A DNA stretch of 64,000 nt from Ostrinia nubilalis. Its lineage: Eukaryota; Arthropoda; Insecta; Lepidoptera; Crambidae. Made by a program: the position numbers and the translations under genes. The notes under the pieces are model-generated. The model was not told the DNA's origin and ran no database searches. It saw only the letters and a program-made list of their open reading frames with translations. Position 1 is the first letter of the stretch; every line of letters starts with the position of its first letter. Of the stretch, positions 47,180 to 57,529 are shown in pieces. The stretch spans positions 754,001 to 818,000 of the forward strand of contig NC_087095.1 of NCBI RefSeq assembly GCF_963855985.1, written 5' to 3'.

Positions 47180-50160
47180 GAATCTCAATAAAATAATAGA
47201 CAACACCTTGATTTGGTGACGAATTTAAATGATCACAAGAGCACAAAAATGGTTTTTACAGCAGAGTTAGGTCCAATTTGAACAATCAAAAGCTGAAAAA
47301 ACCTAAAATTCAAAATTAAATGCTATAGTGGATGTACCGTATTCAGTTCAATTATACACCTACCGAATTAAAGTTTCCAATTCTGTTGCCAAGAACAAAA
47401 GTTATTTCAGTTTAGAGTTTAGACTAAGTTAACACAGAATTGGTCAAGTAATTGGTTTTAAGTAAAATAATGTAACTTCCAGCCGAGTAGGCACGACGTT
47501 TGTGTTGATTTTAAGTTATTGACTTAAGTTCGGATACTTTCGGGTTAAGTTTTGATATAGTTGTGAACTAACGGACTAACTTTTATTTATAGGTTTGTGA
47601 TTTCCGAGTAATCATAGGATTCAGTTTTCAAACCAACATAAGTAAACTCCAAGTAAACGTATCTATTAACTTTAGAATTAAGTAAGTATGACTCTCTTAA
47701 CGTTGTTGCAAATACATAATATTCTTCGTCGTCGTCGTCGTTTCAGCCAAATGACGTCCACTGCTGGACAAAGGCATCCCTCAAGGTTTTCTATAATGAA
47801 CATAATATTTTTACAACCAATTAATTATACGTTGCTATTAAATAATGATAAGAACTGCAGTCAATGGTGTAAGAAAACGCCCCTTAAATACAAAACAACA
47901 GACAGCGAATAGACTCGAGCAAGCAATATTCCGAATGTCAGTTTCAAATGCCTTAAACAATTTAACGCGCGCGTTAAAAAGAGGCGCAGTTCAAACGTCG
48001 AGCGAACACGGCTAACTATGAAAACGTTCACGAAAAACGATAAACCCAGTCACTCTAGCAATAACGGTAAAGCACAAAGCGCGACTGTCAACGGCACAAT
48101 TCCACAAATACACATAGTGGCAAACAAAAATACCTACAATTTTCCCCAGTTTTTGCGGCCGCGGGCACGTGAGGTGAATGCAATCATTTTTTCTTATTTC
48201 ACCGATTGATTGGACGTGGCCATTTTTTTCGTTCATCCCCCTCAAACAGAGGGCAGGTGAGGTAAACGCTCGGATTTCGGATGAAATTTTATGGCTTTGT
48301 CTCTTGAAATGAACACGCAATCATCATTTATCATACTTTAGCGTCGTGTGTTTGGTATGTTTGGAAATGACGTTAGATTTTGACTATAGGTAGAAATATT
48401 AAATTCATGGGAGTATAATCTAGTCTTATTTTATTTCAGAAACTTTGAGTAAACTACGAAATTATTTTATACCTATTTCAAAGTAACAAAGCTTTAAATG
48501 AGGTTACTTTTCGGAATAAAGCCATCTTGCACACATTTTAATTTAAATTATATATTTTTAATAATGAGAGTTACTGTAGAGAAGCATGGCACAAAAGTGG
48601 GCCTGAAAGATCAAATTATTTCAGAAAAAAAACTAATTATCTTCAGTAATTGTGCTCACTTTTCCGCGGCCTGCGTTGCATTCTTATGCACAGTATAAAG
48701 CAAGTCGCAGTAACTCAGGTGTCCGTGCCCCGACTAGCGTGTGTGCACTTTATTTGCACTGCATTACCTCGCCTCTTAAGTGGCGGTGCTTAATTTCGCA
48801 GCCGCCCTGAATCCTAATTAAACTCGTTTTCATATTAAAAGTGTGTAATTGTCTTTGTCTTAGTTTGTAATTACACTTAAAGCAGGGTCTATGAGTGTAT
48901 TCTTAGATTTCTGTGTCGTAATTTTAAATCGACTTCAAAAGAAATCTAACTACCTACTTAAAAAATCGTATATTGTATGACAGGTTCAGCATAAAAAGTG
49001 AGGTTAACAAGCATGAAATTCCCTATAGCATTAAGCTCACCTTATGTACCAAAATAAATGTGTAGCATTAAAGTTAGAATAAAGAAATAAATACATAACT
49101 TGGTAGGTAGTTAAAAAAAAAACAAAGTGTTTTATAAATTCAAAATTAAATATAAAATACACTTACGATGAATTTAAGGGTACCATAAAATAAGCATTAG
49201 ATTTATTTCGACCATCTGAACAGTCACCTTAATAGGCTACCGAGGGAAAATGAATCCATTACCTCTAAGAAGAAAAAACTAACCTAATTGTAGCCGCCGG
49301 ACCATGAAATGATATCCTTCAAGTTTTCCACCATGTAACTTAATCTACAATCGAATCTTACACAAAACTTACGAAATCCGCCCCTTTTACCATCCCATAA
49401 AGTACTTGACGACCGCACTTTTTATCGTTGTAGAGAACTTGGTCAATACAAGCCAATTGGGACTTTAGTTCGTAGGTATAAAGGTGGAAGTTGTGGATCA
49501 GTATTTCGTACCTTCGGTTTTTCAGATAGGTGAAGGGTTCGGGGCAGGTGGTCCTCACCAACTTTTATCAGCTCGTGTTATTGAATTTGTAATCCTTTTA
49601 TTGGTTTCACGCAATAAAACGGTGGATGAAACGATTGTCTATTATTTCGGGTAAGGTAATCGGTATAGATTAGCCGATATTGGGGTCCAGTTAATATGTA
49701 TGTGTATAGGATAAACGGAAAGAGCATAGAATATACATATAATGTAATTACATATTTAGTAGGTAGTTACCGAGTTTTCGGTATATTTCTTAAACTTTTT
49801 CAATTATGGTATTTTGTTAAGCTTATACAATTTCAACTTAGTACTACTACCATAATATTATTCATACAAGTCTCTATTAGTAGTTACACAGGAAAGCAAA
49901 CTTTAAATCGTATTTGTATGGTCGTGTGCTTTACCCTGTTTGTATAAATAATCTCGATTATCGGTTGACTTAGCTATTTTCCAAAGTTTTGAGAGGTAAA
50001 TTCGCAAAAAAATGTGTACATAAAATAAGTATTAAGCGTATATTTCCTATTAATCCATGCCAAGCTGCTTCTATGATAATTCGTTCACTACCATAATCCT
50101 AATAGAACAGATAATGGATTTTTCTACATAACGAGAAAAACAATTGAGTGATTCGTAGCA
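47180..50160. other. intergenic DNA with candidate regulatory islands
   Basis: Contains a perfect 18-bp palindrome TTTAACGCGCGCGTTAAA at 47961-47978 and an RTE tail relic at about 47735-47780. GC-richer islands lie at 48150-48270 (GGGCACGTGAGGTGAA, E-box) and 48710-48830. Open frames are short and unsupported. Confidence 0.4.
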
Positions 50161-50164
50161 ATCT

Positions 50165-50465
50165 GTAGCGACTACGAGTAAAACTCAAGGGTACTACAGG
50201 ACGTTACGGGATACTGCTACGAAAGAGTCTACCTTTCGTAGCAGTTAGATTTGTAGAAGTTTTTATATTATAAAATTGAAATTAGCAATTTGAATTTTTA
50301 ATAAAATAGTGTGCTACGAGGCCCAAACATTTCAAATATTGTAGTAGTAGTTGCGCTACGGCTTGCTACGAGTAAAACTCAAGGGTACGGCTACGGGACG
50401 TTACGGGATACTGCTACGAAAGTCTACTTTTCGTAGCAGCTCTTAGATTCGTAGTTTCGTAGCTA
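50165..50465. repeat. CTACG/CGTAG-rich direct repeat, period ~194 bp
   Basis: CTACGAGTAAAACTCAAGGG at 50172 recurs at 50366. Each is followed by GGACGTTACGGGATACTGCT and a hairpin-forming CTACGAAAG..CTTTCGTAG. The spacer also carries CTACG words. It could be a short satellite or the tail of the adjacent SINE. Confidence 0.7.
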
Positions 50466-50502
50466 TACATTGTAAATTGTAAATAACTTGAAAAAATCGA
50501 AC

Positions 50503-50575
50503 TGCCTAAGGCGGGTATCGAACCCACGACCTTTTGTTTGCCGGGCGACTGCTCTTCCATCTGAGCTACTTAGAG
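50503..50575 (-). repeat. tRNA-like SINE head, second copy
   Basis: On the minus strand it reads TAGCTCAGATGGAAGAGCAG, GGTCGTGGGTTCGATACCCG and CCTTAGGCAG. Homologous to 29136-29208, with the same flanking SINE sequence. The acceptor 5' end and anticodon stem are mispaired, so it is not a functional tRNA gene. Confidence 0.7.
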
Positions 50576-50659
50576 ACACTGGATGAACCCATCGAAATTT
50601 TATGAAATTTAAATTAGCAATTTGAATTGCTCACAATTTAAACAAAAATAAAATAAATA

Positions 50660-50821
50660 AATATCCTTAGAATTTTACCTGCGCTTCTAGTCCCAAACTA
50701 AGCAAAGCTTGTACTATGGGTACTAGACAACGGATATAAACATACTTAAATACTTTTTTTTTTGTAAATACATACTTATTATACATAGAAAACACTCAAT
50801 CCAATACAAACAAATATGTTC
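50660..50821 (-). mobile_element. SINE body and tail (family of 10333-10601), head missing
   Basis: Matches the minus-oriented SINE in the FN3 intron from the TTATTTATTT end through AAGCTTTGCTTAGTTTGGG and the A run to the GGATTGAGTGTTTTC region, then stops. 5'-truncated copy. Confidence 0.7.
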
Positions 50822-51319
50822 AGCTAAACGTACAATATTAGTTTTAACAAGTAAATTATCTGTGTTGATTTGATACTAATAAGTTACTAATTATTTTTTC
50901 CTAGTGCTTACCTAGTCATACAATAATTTTCACTGAATGGCACATAGTAGTATGGTAGCCCTATTTAAATAATTATTTTAAGCTATTATCTAACTCAGTA
51001 GCTCTATTCTAGCTTTCGTTAGCATCCCCATTTTCGGCGCAATATGGCCGACCACGCGTCCGCGTCAAGCGCAGACAGGTTTTAATTAACAAGGCCCAAC
51101 ACTTGCAAGTAAAAAACGGCCTTAACGAGTTTACCGACGCGACGTGGGCGGTGTGCTGATGGGGAAATTAAAAATGGACTACAGAAGGTAAATAGCAGCA
51201 ATTAGGGCGGTTTGAGCGACTTCTTAAACCCGCGTTTAAACAGACACTACTAATGGCTTAGAAATATAGACCTTATGGTATATCAGAGAATATACATATA
51301 TCTTTCACCTTTATAACTT

Positions 51320-51487
51320 CGAACTCCTATGTTCTTCTGATTAATTTCGTTGCGGGTCCAATGACAGTTTAACTTTCCCCCGGGACAAACTTGACCTTCA
51401 CTGGTTCGGTTTTTATTGGCGGTCAAGCTGTAGATCCTGGCTACACAGGAGTTGCAGCGGTGGGAAAGAGAGGTGGGAATAGTCCCG
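51320..51487 (+). repeat. dispersed repeat, copy 1 of inverted pair
   Basis: About 165 bp (GGGTCCAATGACAGTTTAAC, CTGTAGATCCTGGCTACACA, AGGTGGGAATAGTCCCGT) recur inverted at 54877-55047 with few differences. No coding frame shared. They bound a 3.4-kb region rich in LINE fragments. Confidence 0.75.
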
Positions 51488-51962
51488 TTTATACAGAAGA
51501 TAATTTAACTCAGTCAATGTCTTAGGAATAAGAGCGTCACAAGAGGTTATTTTTGTATGTCAAACGTCGATTTGTATGCTCTGTAACGTCATAATATTAT
51601 GTCAATATCACCCCTCCCGTGACGCTCCCATACCTCAAGCACTGATTGAGTTAACTGACTACAAGTTCGAAAACTATCCAATTAAACCGACTAAAAATTA
51701 TTATAATTTAATGAGCCCAAAAAAAATTTGGCTTAAAATTTTCAGGACAAAGCGACGCTAATTTTACAATAAGTTTTAATAGACTTTCACCACCTCCGCC
51801 ACATTAATATCCGTAAAGCATCACGGTCGGGTACCCACCTGCTAGCTAATTGATTTATTGAGCTAGTTCGCGAACTATGCGTCGGGCGCGAACTAGCGAG
51901 TTTGCTTTAGTTCAGTGGGCCGGTGGCTTCACCTGAGATTAATGGAAGAGGACTTTTGTGTT

Positions 51963-52290
51963 CGTTCGTTCGTTCGTTTCAGCCGAAAGACGTCCACTGC
52001 TGGACAAAGGATTTCCACAAAGACCGGTCCTGCGCCGCTTGCATCCAGGTACCTCCCGCGACCTTCACCAGATCGTCGGTCCACCTAGTGGGAGGCCTGC
52101 CCACGCTACGTCTTCCAGCTCGTGGTCGCCACTCAAGAACTTTCCTGCCCCAGCGGCCATCAGCTCTTTGAGCTATGTGCCCCGCCCACTGCCACTTGAT
52201 TTTAGCGATTCTGCGGGCTATGTCAGTCACTCTGGTTCTCCTACGGATCTCCTCATTTCTGATTCGATCACGCAGGGAAACTCCAAGCAC
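51963..52290 (-). pseudogene. C-terminal fragment of RTE-type LINE protein
   Basis: An open frame of 103 residues on the minus strand ends at a stop at 51979-51981. It contains LGVSLRDRIRNEEIRRRTR, DIARRIAKIKWQWAGHIAQ, GRWGRKVLEWRPRAGRRSVG and RPPTRWTDDLVKVAG, ending VQQWTSFG: the conserved C-terminus of RTE endonuclease-reverse transcriptases. A (TTCG)n simple-repeat tail lies at 51960-51977. Upstream coding sequence is missing, so it is a 5'-truncated LINE copy. Confidence 0.75.
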
Positions 52291-52331
52291 TTTTGTGTAT
52301 GTGATAACAATTTTAAATTAGTTACCTTATT

Positions 52332-52714
52332 TCCGGTACGCGGCCTCCATTCCAGAACTTTGCTGCCCCATCGGCCGTCAATTCTGCGTACTATGTGCCC
52401 TGTCCATTGCCACTTCAGCTTGCTAATCCGTCAGGCTATGTCAGTGACTTTAGTTCGTTTACGGATCTCCTCATTTCTGATTCGATCTCGTAAAGACACA
52501 CCGAGCATAGCCCTCTCCATAGCACGCTGTGTAACTTAGAGCTTTTGTATAAAGCCTATAGTGAGAGGTCACACCCACAAGGTGGACTGACGACATCATA
52601 AAGGTAGCAGGAAGGCGCTGGACGCAGGCCGCTACCAACCGGGCAACATGGAAATCATTGGGGGACGCCTATGTTCAGCAGTGGACGTCCTATGGCTGAG
52701 ATGATGATGATAAG
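52332..52714 (+). mobile_element. RTE-type LINE derivative with inverted 5' part, copy 2
   Basis: Left part 52332 to ~52550 is the inverted RTE coding stretch from RAMERAMLGVSLRD down to EWRPRTG. Right part ~52566-52714 is sense: PTRWTDDIIKVAGRRW to VQQWTSYG and an ATGATGATGA tail. The two parts are contiguous in element coordinates. A 21-bp target duplication (52311-52331 and 52715-52735, 19 of 21 identical) proves that the unit inserted as a whole. The breakpoints at CCGGTACGCGGCC and CACCCACAAGGTGG are the same as at 44629-44977. Confidence 0.8.
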
Positions 52715-52741
52715 TTTTAAAATAATTACCTTATTAACACC

Positions 52742-52840
52742 TGCATGCGGCCAGCGCAGCTCCGGTTTCTCGTCCTGTGCTCGCAGTCTCGCAGGAGGCC
52801 TTTGTCCAGCAGTAGACGTCCATTCACTGAAATGATGATA
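52742..52840 (+). mobile_element. RTE-type LINE 3' end, decayed
   Basis: CATGCGGCCAGCGCAG, GGAGGCCTTTGTCCAGCAGT and AGACGTCCATTCACTGAAATG, then ATGATGAT. Another truncated copy immediately right of the chimaeric one. Confidence 0.6.
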
Positions 52841-52902
52841 TTGTAGTTTTAGTAATGGGGAAAATAGCTTCTGTTTTATACCTATCATTTTATGACTTAT
52901 GC

Positions 52903-53218
52903 AGCTTCACCCGCGTGAAATTTATTGTCACAGATCGGCATAAATTGGTAAATACGATCTGGTAAAGGTCGCGGGAAGAGCCTGGATGCGGGCAGCGCAG
53001 GACCGTTCATTGTGGAAAACCTTGGGGGAGGCCTTTGTCCAGCAGTGGACGTCATTTGGCTGAAACGAACGGCATAAATTATAGTCCATTTGTTAATCTA
53101 GGTTACAAACAATAATGCTATAAAGTTTCAACAAAATCCGTTCAGTGGTTTTTGTGTGAAAGATTAACAAACATCCAGACATCCAAACTTTTGCATTTAT
53201 AATATTAAGGAGGACTAG
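52903..53218 (+). mobile_element. retroposon fragment interrupted by an RTE insertion
   Basis: Matches 12283-12486 (CTTCACCCGCGTGAAATTTA; AATCCGTTCAGTGGTTTTTG; TTTATAATATTAAG). It is split at 52947-53069 by a 123-bp RTE 3' end with an 11-bp target duplication CGGCATAAATT (52936-52946 and 53070-53080). Confidence 0.8.
52947..53069 (+). mobile_element. nested RTE-type LINE 3' end (123 bp)
   Basis: GATCTGGTAAAGGTCGCGGG to GGCTGAAACGAA encodes DLVKVAGRAWMRAAQDRS..VQQWTSFG. It is inserted in an older retroposon and flanked by exact CGGCATAAATT duplications, so the nesting order is unambiguous. Confidence 0.8.
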
Positions 53219-53219
53219 C

Positions 53220-54870
53220 AGGAAGTATGATGATCAATGCATGGGCGTAGATGTGAAATTATGACGTCAATCACCAAAAAAAAATACACAATATTTATAG
53301 ACAGACTATAAATTACAATAACTTGAGTTGGCCATGTGAATTAAGTGATGTTTATATCTCCACTAGAAGAATAATTGCAAGTGTTGTGTAAATAAAATAT
53401 ACATTGAAACAATTAATTTCAATGTTTACACTCTTTGTTAATCTTGTCTTTATCCAATAAAGTACCTACACTTGGTCAAGTAATTGAGCAGGACAAATCT
53501 CATCAACTGAAAATAGCCCTTAGGTAATTAACAGCAGGGCGTACCTTCATTTAACCAGACAACTAACACCTCAGTGTACCGATAGTTTGATAATTAGGTG
53601 GTGGTATAACTGCTGGCAATCTTACGGGCCTCTCTCAAGAGGTCCCTTGGGCCCTCGAGGTATTACGGCTTACGGAAAACTAGTGTGGGCTGAGGCAGTT
53701 ACCTCTGAGGTCCAATTTGCGCAGTTTGGCTTACTGACTACGAAGCTAGTGGTTAAGGAATTGAGTACTGCGTTTGTTAGTAAAAATAGAGGAATATATC
53801 ACATAATATTCCACAATAAGGCTTTTATTCATAAGTTTTTCTTGTGAATGCTACAATGTAACCTTGTTGATGATCAAATAAAATAAATTAATTAAAAAAA
53901 ATTAATTACTTTAAAAAGGTTTCAACGGTTTCACACAAGCGATTCTACTTATTTTTTTGTACTTAAACTATTGATAAAAAGATTATGTGATCAAAATATG
54001 CATTCAAATAAAATTAAAAGTAATTTATTCAATTCCACTCCCAAACTTTCATTTTATATTTATTACGACTTATTTAAATAGGTGCCTCATATGAAAATAT
54101 TTGTTTTATATGCAAAATACCCTTGAACTTGAATTATTAAGCTCTTTGCAGTCTATAAACTCGAGATCACAAATCAAAAACGCAGCTAAGTCCGGTAAAC
54201 GTTTCCAAAAAAGGCACAGCGCCTATTGATGGGCACAATAAACGCTGCACCCGGGAGCATTCAATTAAGGAGGCTAAGCATCCGCCTGATTAATCGTCGT
54301 CCTGTCGGCGGATGCCTCTGATTGGTCGAGGGGCAAGTTGTGAGAGCTGGCGAAACTGTCGTAATCACTAAGTTCCACTGTTGAAGCTTGTCACTAACCT
54401 AAATCATCATCACACAGCAATCACCTATAATTTAAAGTTTAAAAAATTTGATCAACAATAAATTAATTGAGACCGTGCATATAATGGATGGTATGAACAA
54501 TCCTTCGCATTCGCCATCTCATGAACGAGAGGTTTTAGTTTCAAATCTTACACATAATAAAAGAAGAACCCCTGAAGGATTGCTTTGAAGGTGAATTGTT
54601 AAAACAGACTTTTTTTTGCTAAAATACTACAGAATAAGAAAACAAAATATCTTATTATACTCATTTTCCCAACTCCATACTAAATGTGTTCAAATTTTTT
54701 TCTAAGTCCTGCACCACCTTTGCTGCACCAGGTAGAAAAAGGTGAAAATTTCCAAACTAAAAAATTCGTTCGAAAATTTGGCTATGCTATTACCCTAACC
54801 AAAAAACTTTATTGACACATCACCTTTGCTACACCCTAACCGAAAAATCAATATTGACACAGTATTAAAC
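53220..54870. other. intergenic DNA
   Basis: No supported gene. The frame at 53600-53847 (with GPLSRGPLGPRG) has no start, splice or family support. A GC-richer block at 54225-54345 (CGCTGCACCCGGGAGC; GGCGGATGCCTCTGATTGG) could be regulatory. Confidence 0.4.
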
Positions 54871-54876
54871 CCAGAT

Positions 54877-55047
54877 ACGGGACTATTCCCACCTCTCGTT
54901 CCCACCACTGCAACTCCTGTGTAGCCAGGATCTACAGCTTGACCGCCACAAAAACCCAACCAATGAAGGTCAAGTTAGCCCCGGGGGAAAGTTAAACTGT
55001 CATTGGACCCGCAACTAAATTAATCAGAAGAACATTGGAGGAGTTCA
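54877..55047 (-). repeat. dispersed repeat, copy 2 of inverted pair
   Basis: Reverse-complement match to 51320-51487, including the GAACTCC..GTTCTTCTGATTAATTT edge. See that entry. Confidence 0.75.
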
Positions 55048-57391
55048 AAATTAAGGTTCGACTGCCCTCCATTATTAAACCTAGATAGTCATAATATTTG
55101 AAAAAAGCTATAGGCCTCTTTCGCTGTAGCCCGTGACTCGCCTACCCGCGGAATGCTGTTTGTGAGCGATTGCCGGCCCGCCGGGACATCCATTCACCTG
55201 TCCGAGCTAGTTCCTCGCGTTTACAGTAACTCTATAGAGATGCTCTAAGAAAGTAACACTTTGAACTCAACTTGGGCAGTTTGGGCACGCATACTTGAGT
55301 ATGTGCTCAAGAATAAATGTCTTTATCAACATAACTTTTGTACCAAACTACCCACCTACCTGTAAAACTATTCAGTGTAAATGATTGGTACATAAAACGA
55401 TTGCATTATTGCACAAAATAATCAAAACTGTGTGGTTGAACCTCAGTATTTGACTATAAATGAATCACACTTTTCAGTCTCACTTGATTGTAAAATACTG
55501 CTAAGTGCGAGTCTGCCTCAAAAGTTATTGTACAATATAAGAAAATACGATTAAATGTACACCCACCTTCCAGCATTTCAAGCTGTCTCCAGAATCACAC
55601 CAGCTACCACCATGATTAACAACGTCACCACGATTTCAGGCTACCACCATGATTAACAACGTCACCACGATTTCAGTTCGCACAATGTTCATGTCGCGAA
55701 TATTGTTCCACGTTCACACCACAATACAACACTGAAATAGGAAAAAGCATACTTTAAAATAGGAGAAACTGTGAGTCAGTCCAAGCATTGCAAAAATACA
55801 GCTCGAAAATAAAGAGAAAATGTATTGTAGCCTACCTACATAATTTCAATAAAAACATTTTTTATCCAAAGGCACTAAAACGTTCAACTACTAGTACGAA
55901 GCATCATAGATTATGGCGCAAGTACAATAGTCCAAGCGCGAACCCGCACACCGAAATATGGGCTACACATGGCGAAAAAAACCGAAGTGCGTTTTGTACT
56001 TGCGTCATATTTAAAAACTACTTTTTTATAGCCTGCATGGGAACACAAATCAATTGAACAGGTTTGAAAATACCCTTTATACTAGCACTATTAAGTGCGA
56101 GTCTGCATCAAAAAAGTTATTGCAAAATATAAGAAAATACGATGAAAAGTACACCCACCTTATTTCCAGCATTTCGAGAATCCTAAGTCACACCAGCTAC
56201 CACCATGATTAACAACGTCACCACGATTTCAGTTCGCACGATGTTTATGCACACCACAATACAACACTGAAATAGGAAAAAGCACACTTTAAAATGGGAG
56301 ATTTATTGTGAATCAGTAGTTAATTTCAGTAAAAGCATTGTAAAATTACCAGAAGCACTAACTGTGAGCACCGAACTCGAAAGAGAAAGTGTACCTACCT
56401 ACATAATTTAAATATTTTTTTTTATAATATAGTACACTAATAATCCAAGCGCGAGCCCGCACACCGAAATATGGGCGACACACGGCGAAAAAAACCGAAA
56501 TGCGTTTTGTACTTGCGTCACTAGATATTTAAAAATTGAACAATACTTTTTCATAGCCTGCATGGGAACACGAATTAATTGAACACGTTTAAAAATACCC
56601 TTTGGACCAGCACTGTTAGGTGAAAGTCTGCCTTAAAAAAGTTACTGCAAAATATTAATAGATTAATTCAGTTCGCAATGTTCATGTCACGAATATTGTT
56701 CCACGTTCACACCACAATACAACACTGAAATAGGAAAAAGCACACTTGAAAATAGGAGATTTATTGTGAATCGGTAGTTAATTTCAGTCCAAGCATTGTA
56801 AAAATAGCAGAAGCACTAACTGTGAACCCCAAACTCGAAAAGAAAGAGAAAATGTAAACTACCTACAAAATTTCAATAAAAACTTTTTTATCGAAAGTCA
56901 CTAAAACTGTGCTAGAACGTTCGATGGCGCATTGACACTGCGAAAAATTTATCGAAAAATAAATGGTGTAAACACGCACTTCGGTTAGTTTCACCGTGTG
57001 TGACTGATTCTTCGTTGTACGTGGTCGCGCTTCTTTTCGGTCAATTCCCTGCATAGTATAATTGCGCCAAGAAAATACCCTTGAACCAGCATTGTTAGGT
57101 GCGAGCCTGCCCATAAAGTTATTGTGAAATGTAAGAAAATACTATTAAAATTACACCCACCTTATTTCCAACATTTCGAGAATCCTAAATCACACCAGCT
57201 ACCAGCATTACCAACGTCCAAAAATACCACCACGATTTCAGTTCGCACAGTGTTCATGTTACGAATATTTTTCCACGTTCACACCACAATACAACACTGA
57301 AATAGGAAAAAGCACACTTTAAAATTGGAGATTTATTGTGAATCGGTAGTTAATTTCAATCCAAGCATTGCAGAAATACCAGCAGCACTAA

Positions 57392-57436
57392 AAGTATTCA
57401 CAGACGATCGAACTTGGTTCGGAACGGACCACGAAC
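57392..57436 (+). repeat. left terminal inverted repeat of the Harbinger element
   Basis: 45 bp, AAGTATTCACAGACGATCG through GGACCACGAAC. It differs from the right TIR at one position (T/C at the sixth base). Confidence 0.92.
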
Positions 57437-57529
57437 CGTACGGTGCGGTCTACACAACAGACTAGCGCACCAGACTCCGAATCGTCCAGTCTTAATTGTG
57501 CTAGCATTGCGTGAACACGTCTCCTCGAC

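Noticed and set aside
51958..52539. 193-codon open frame on the plus strand
   Set aside because: It runs antisense across two RTE fragments; the conserved protein motifs are in the other strand's frames.
55560..57260. Short hydrophobic minus-strand frames (MNIVRTEIVVTLLIMVVAG type) in the tandem units, as possible duplicated signal-peptide exons
   Set aside because: The frame is broken differently in each unit, indels are not multiples of three, and unit 5 has lost it.
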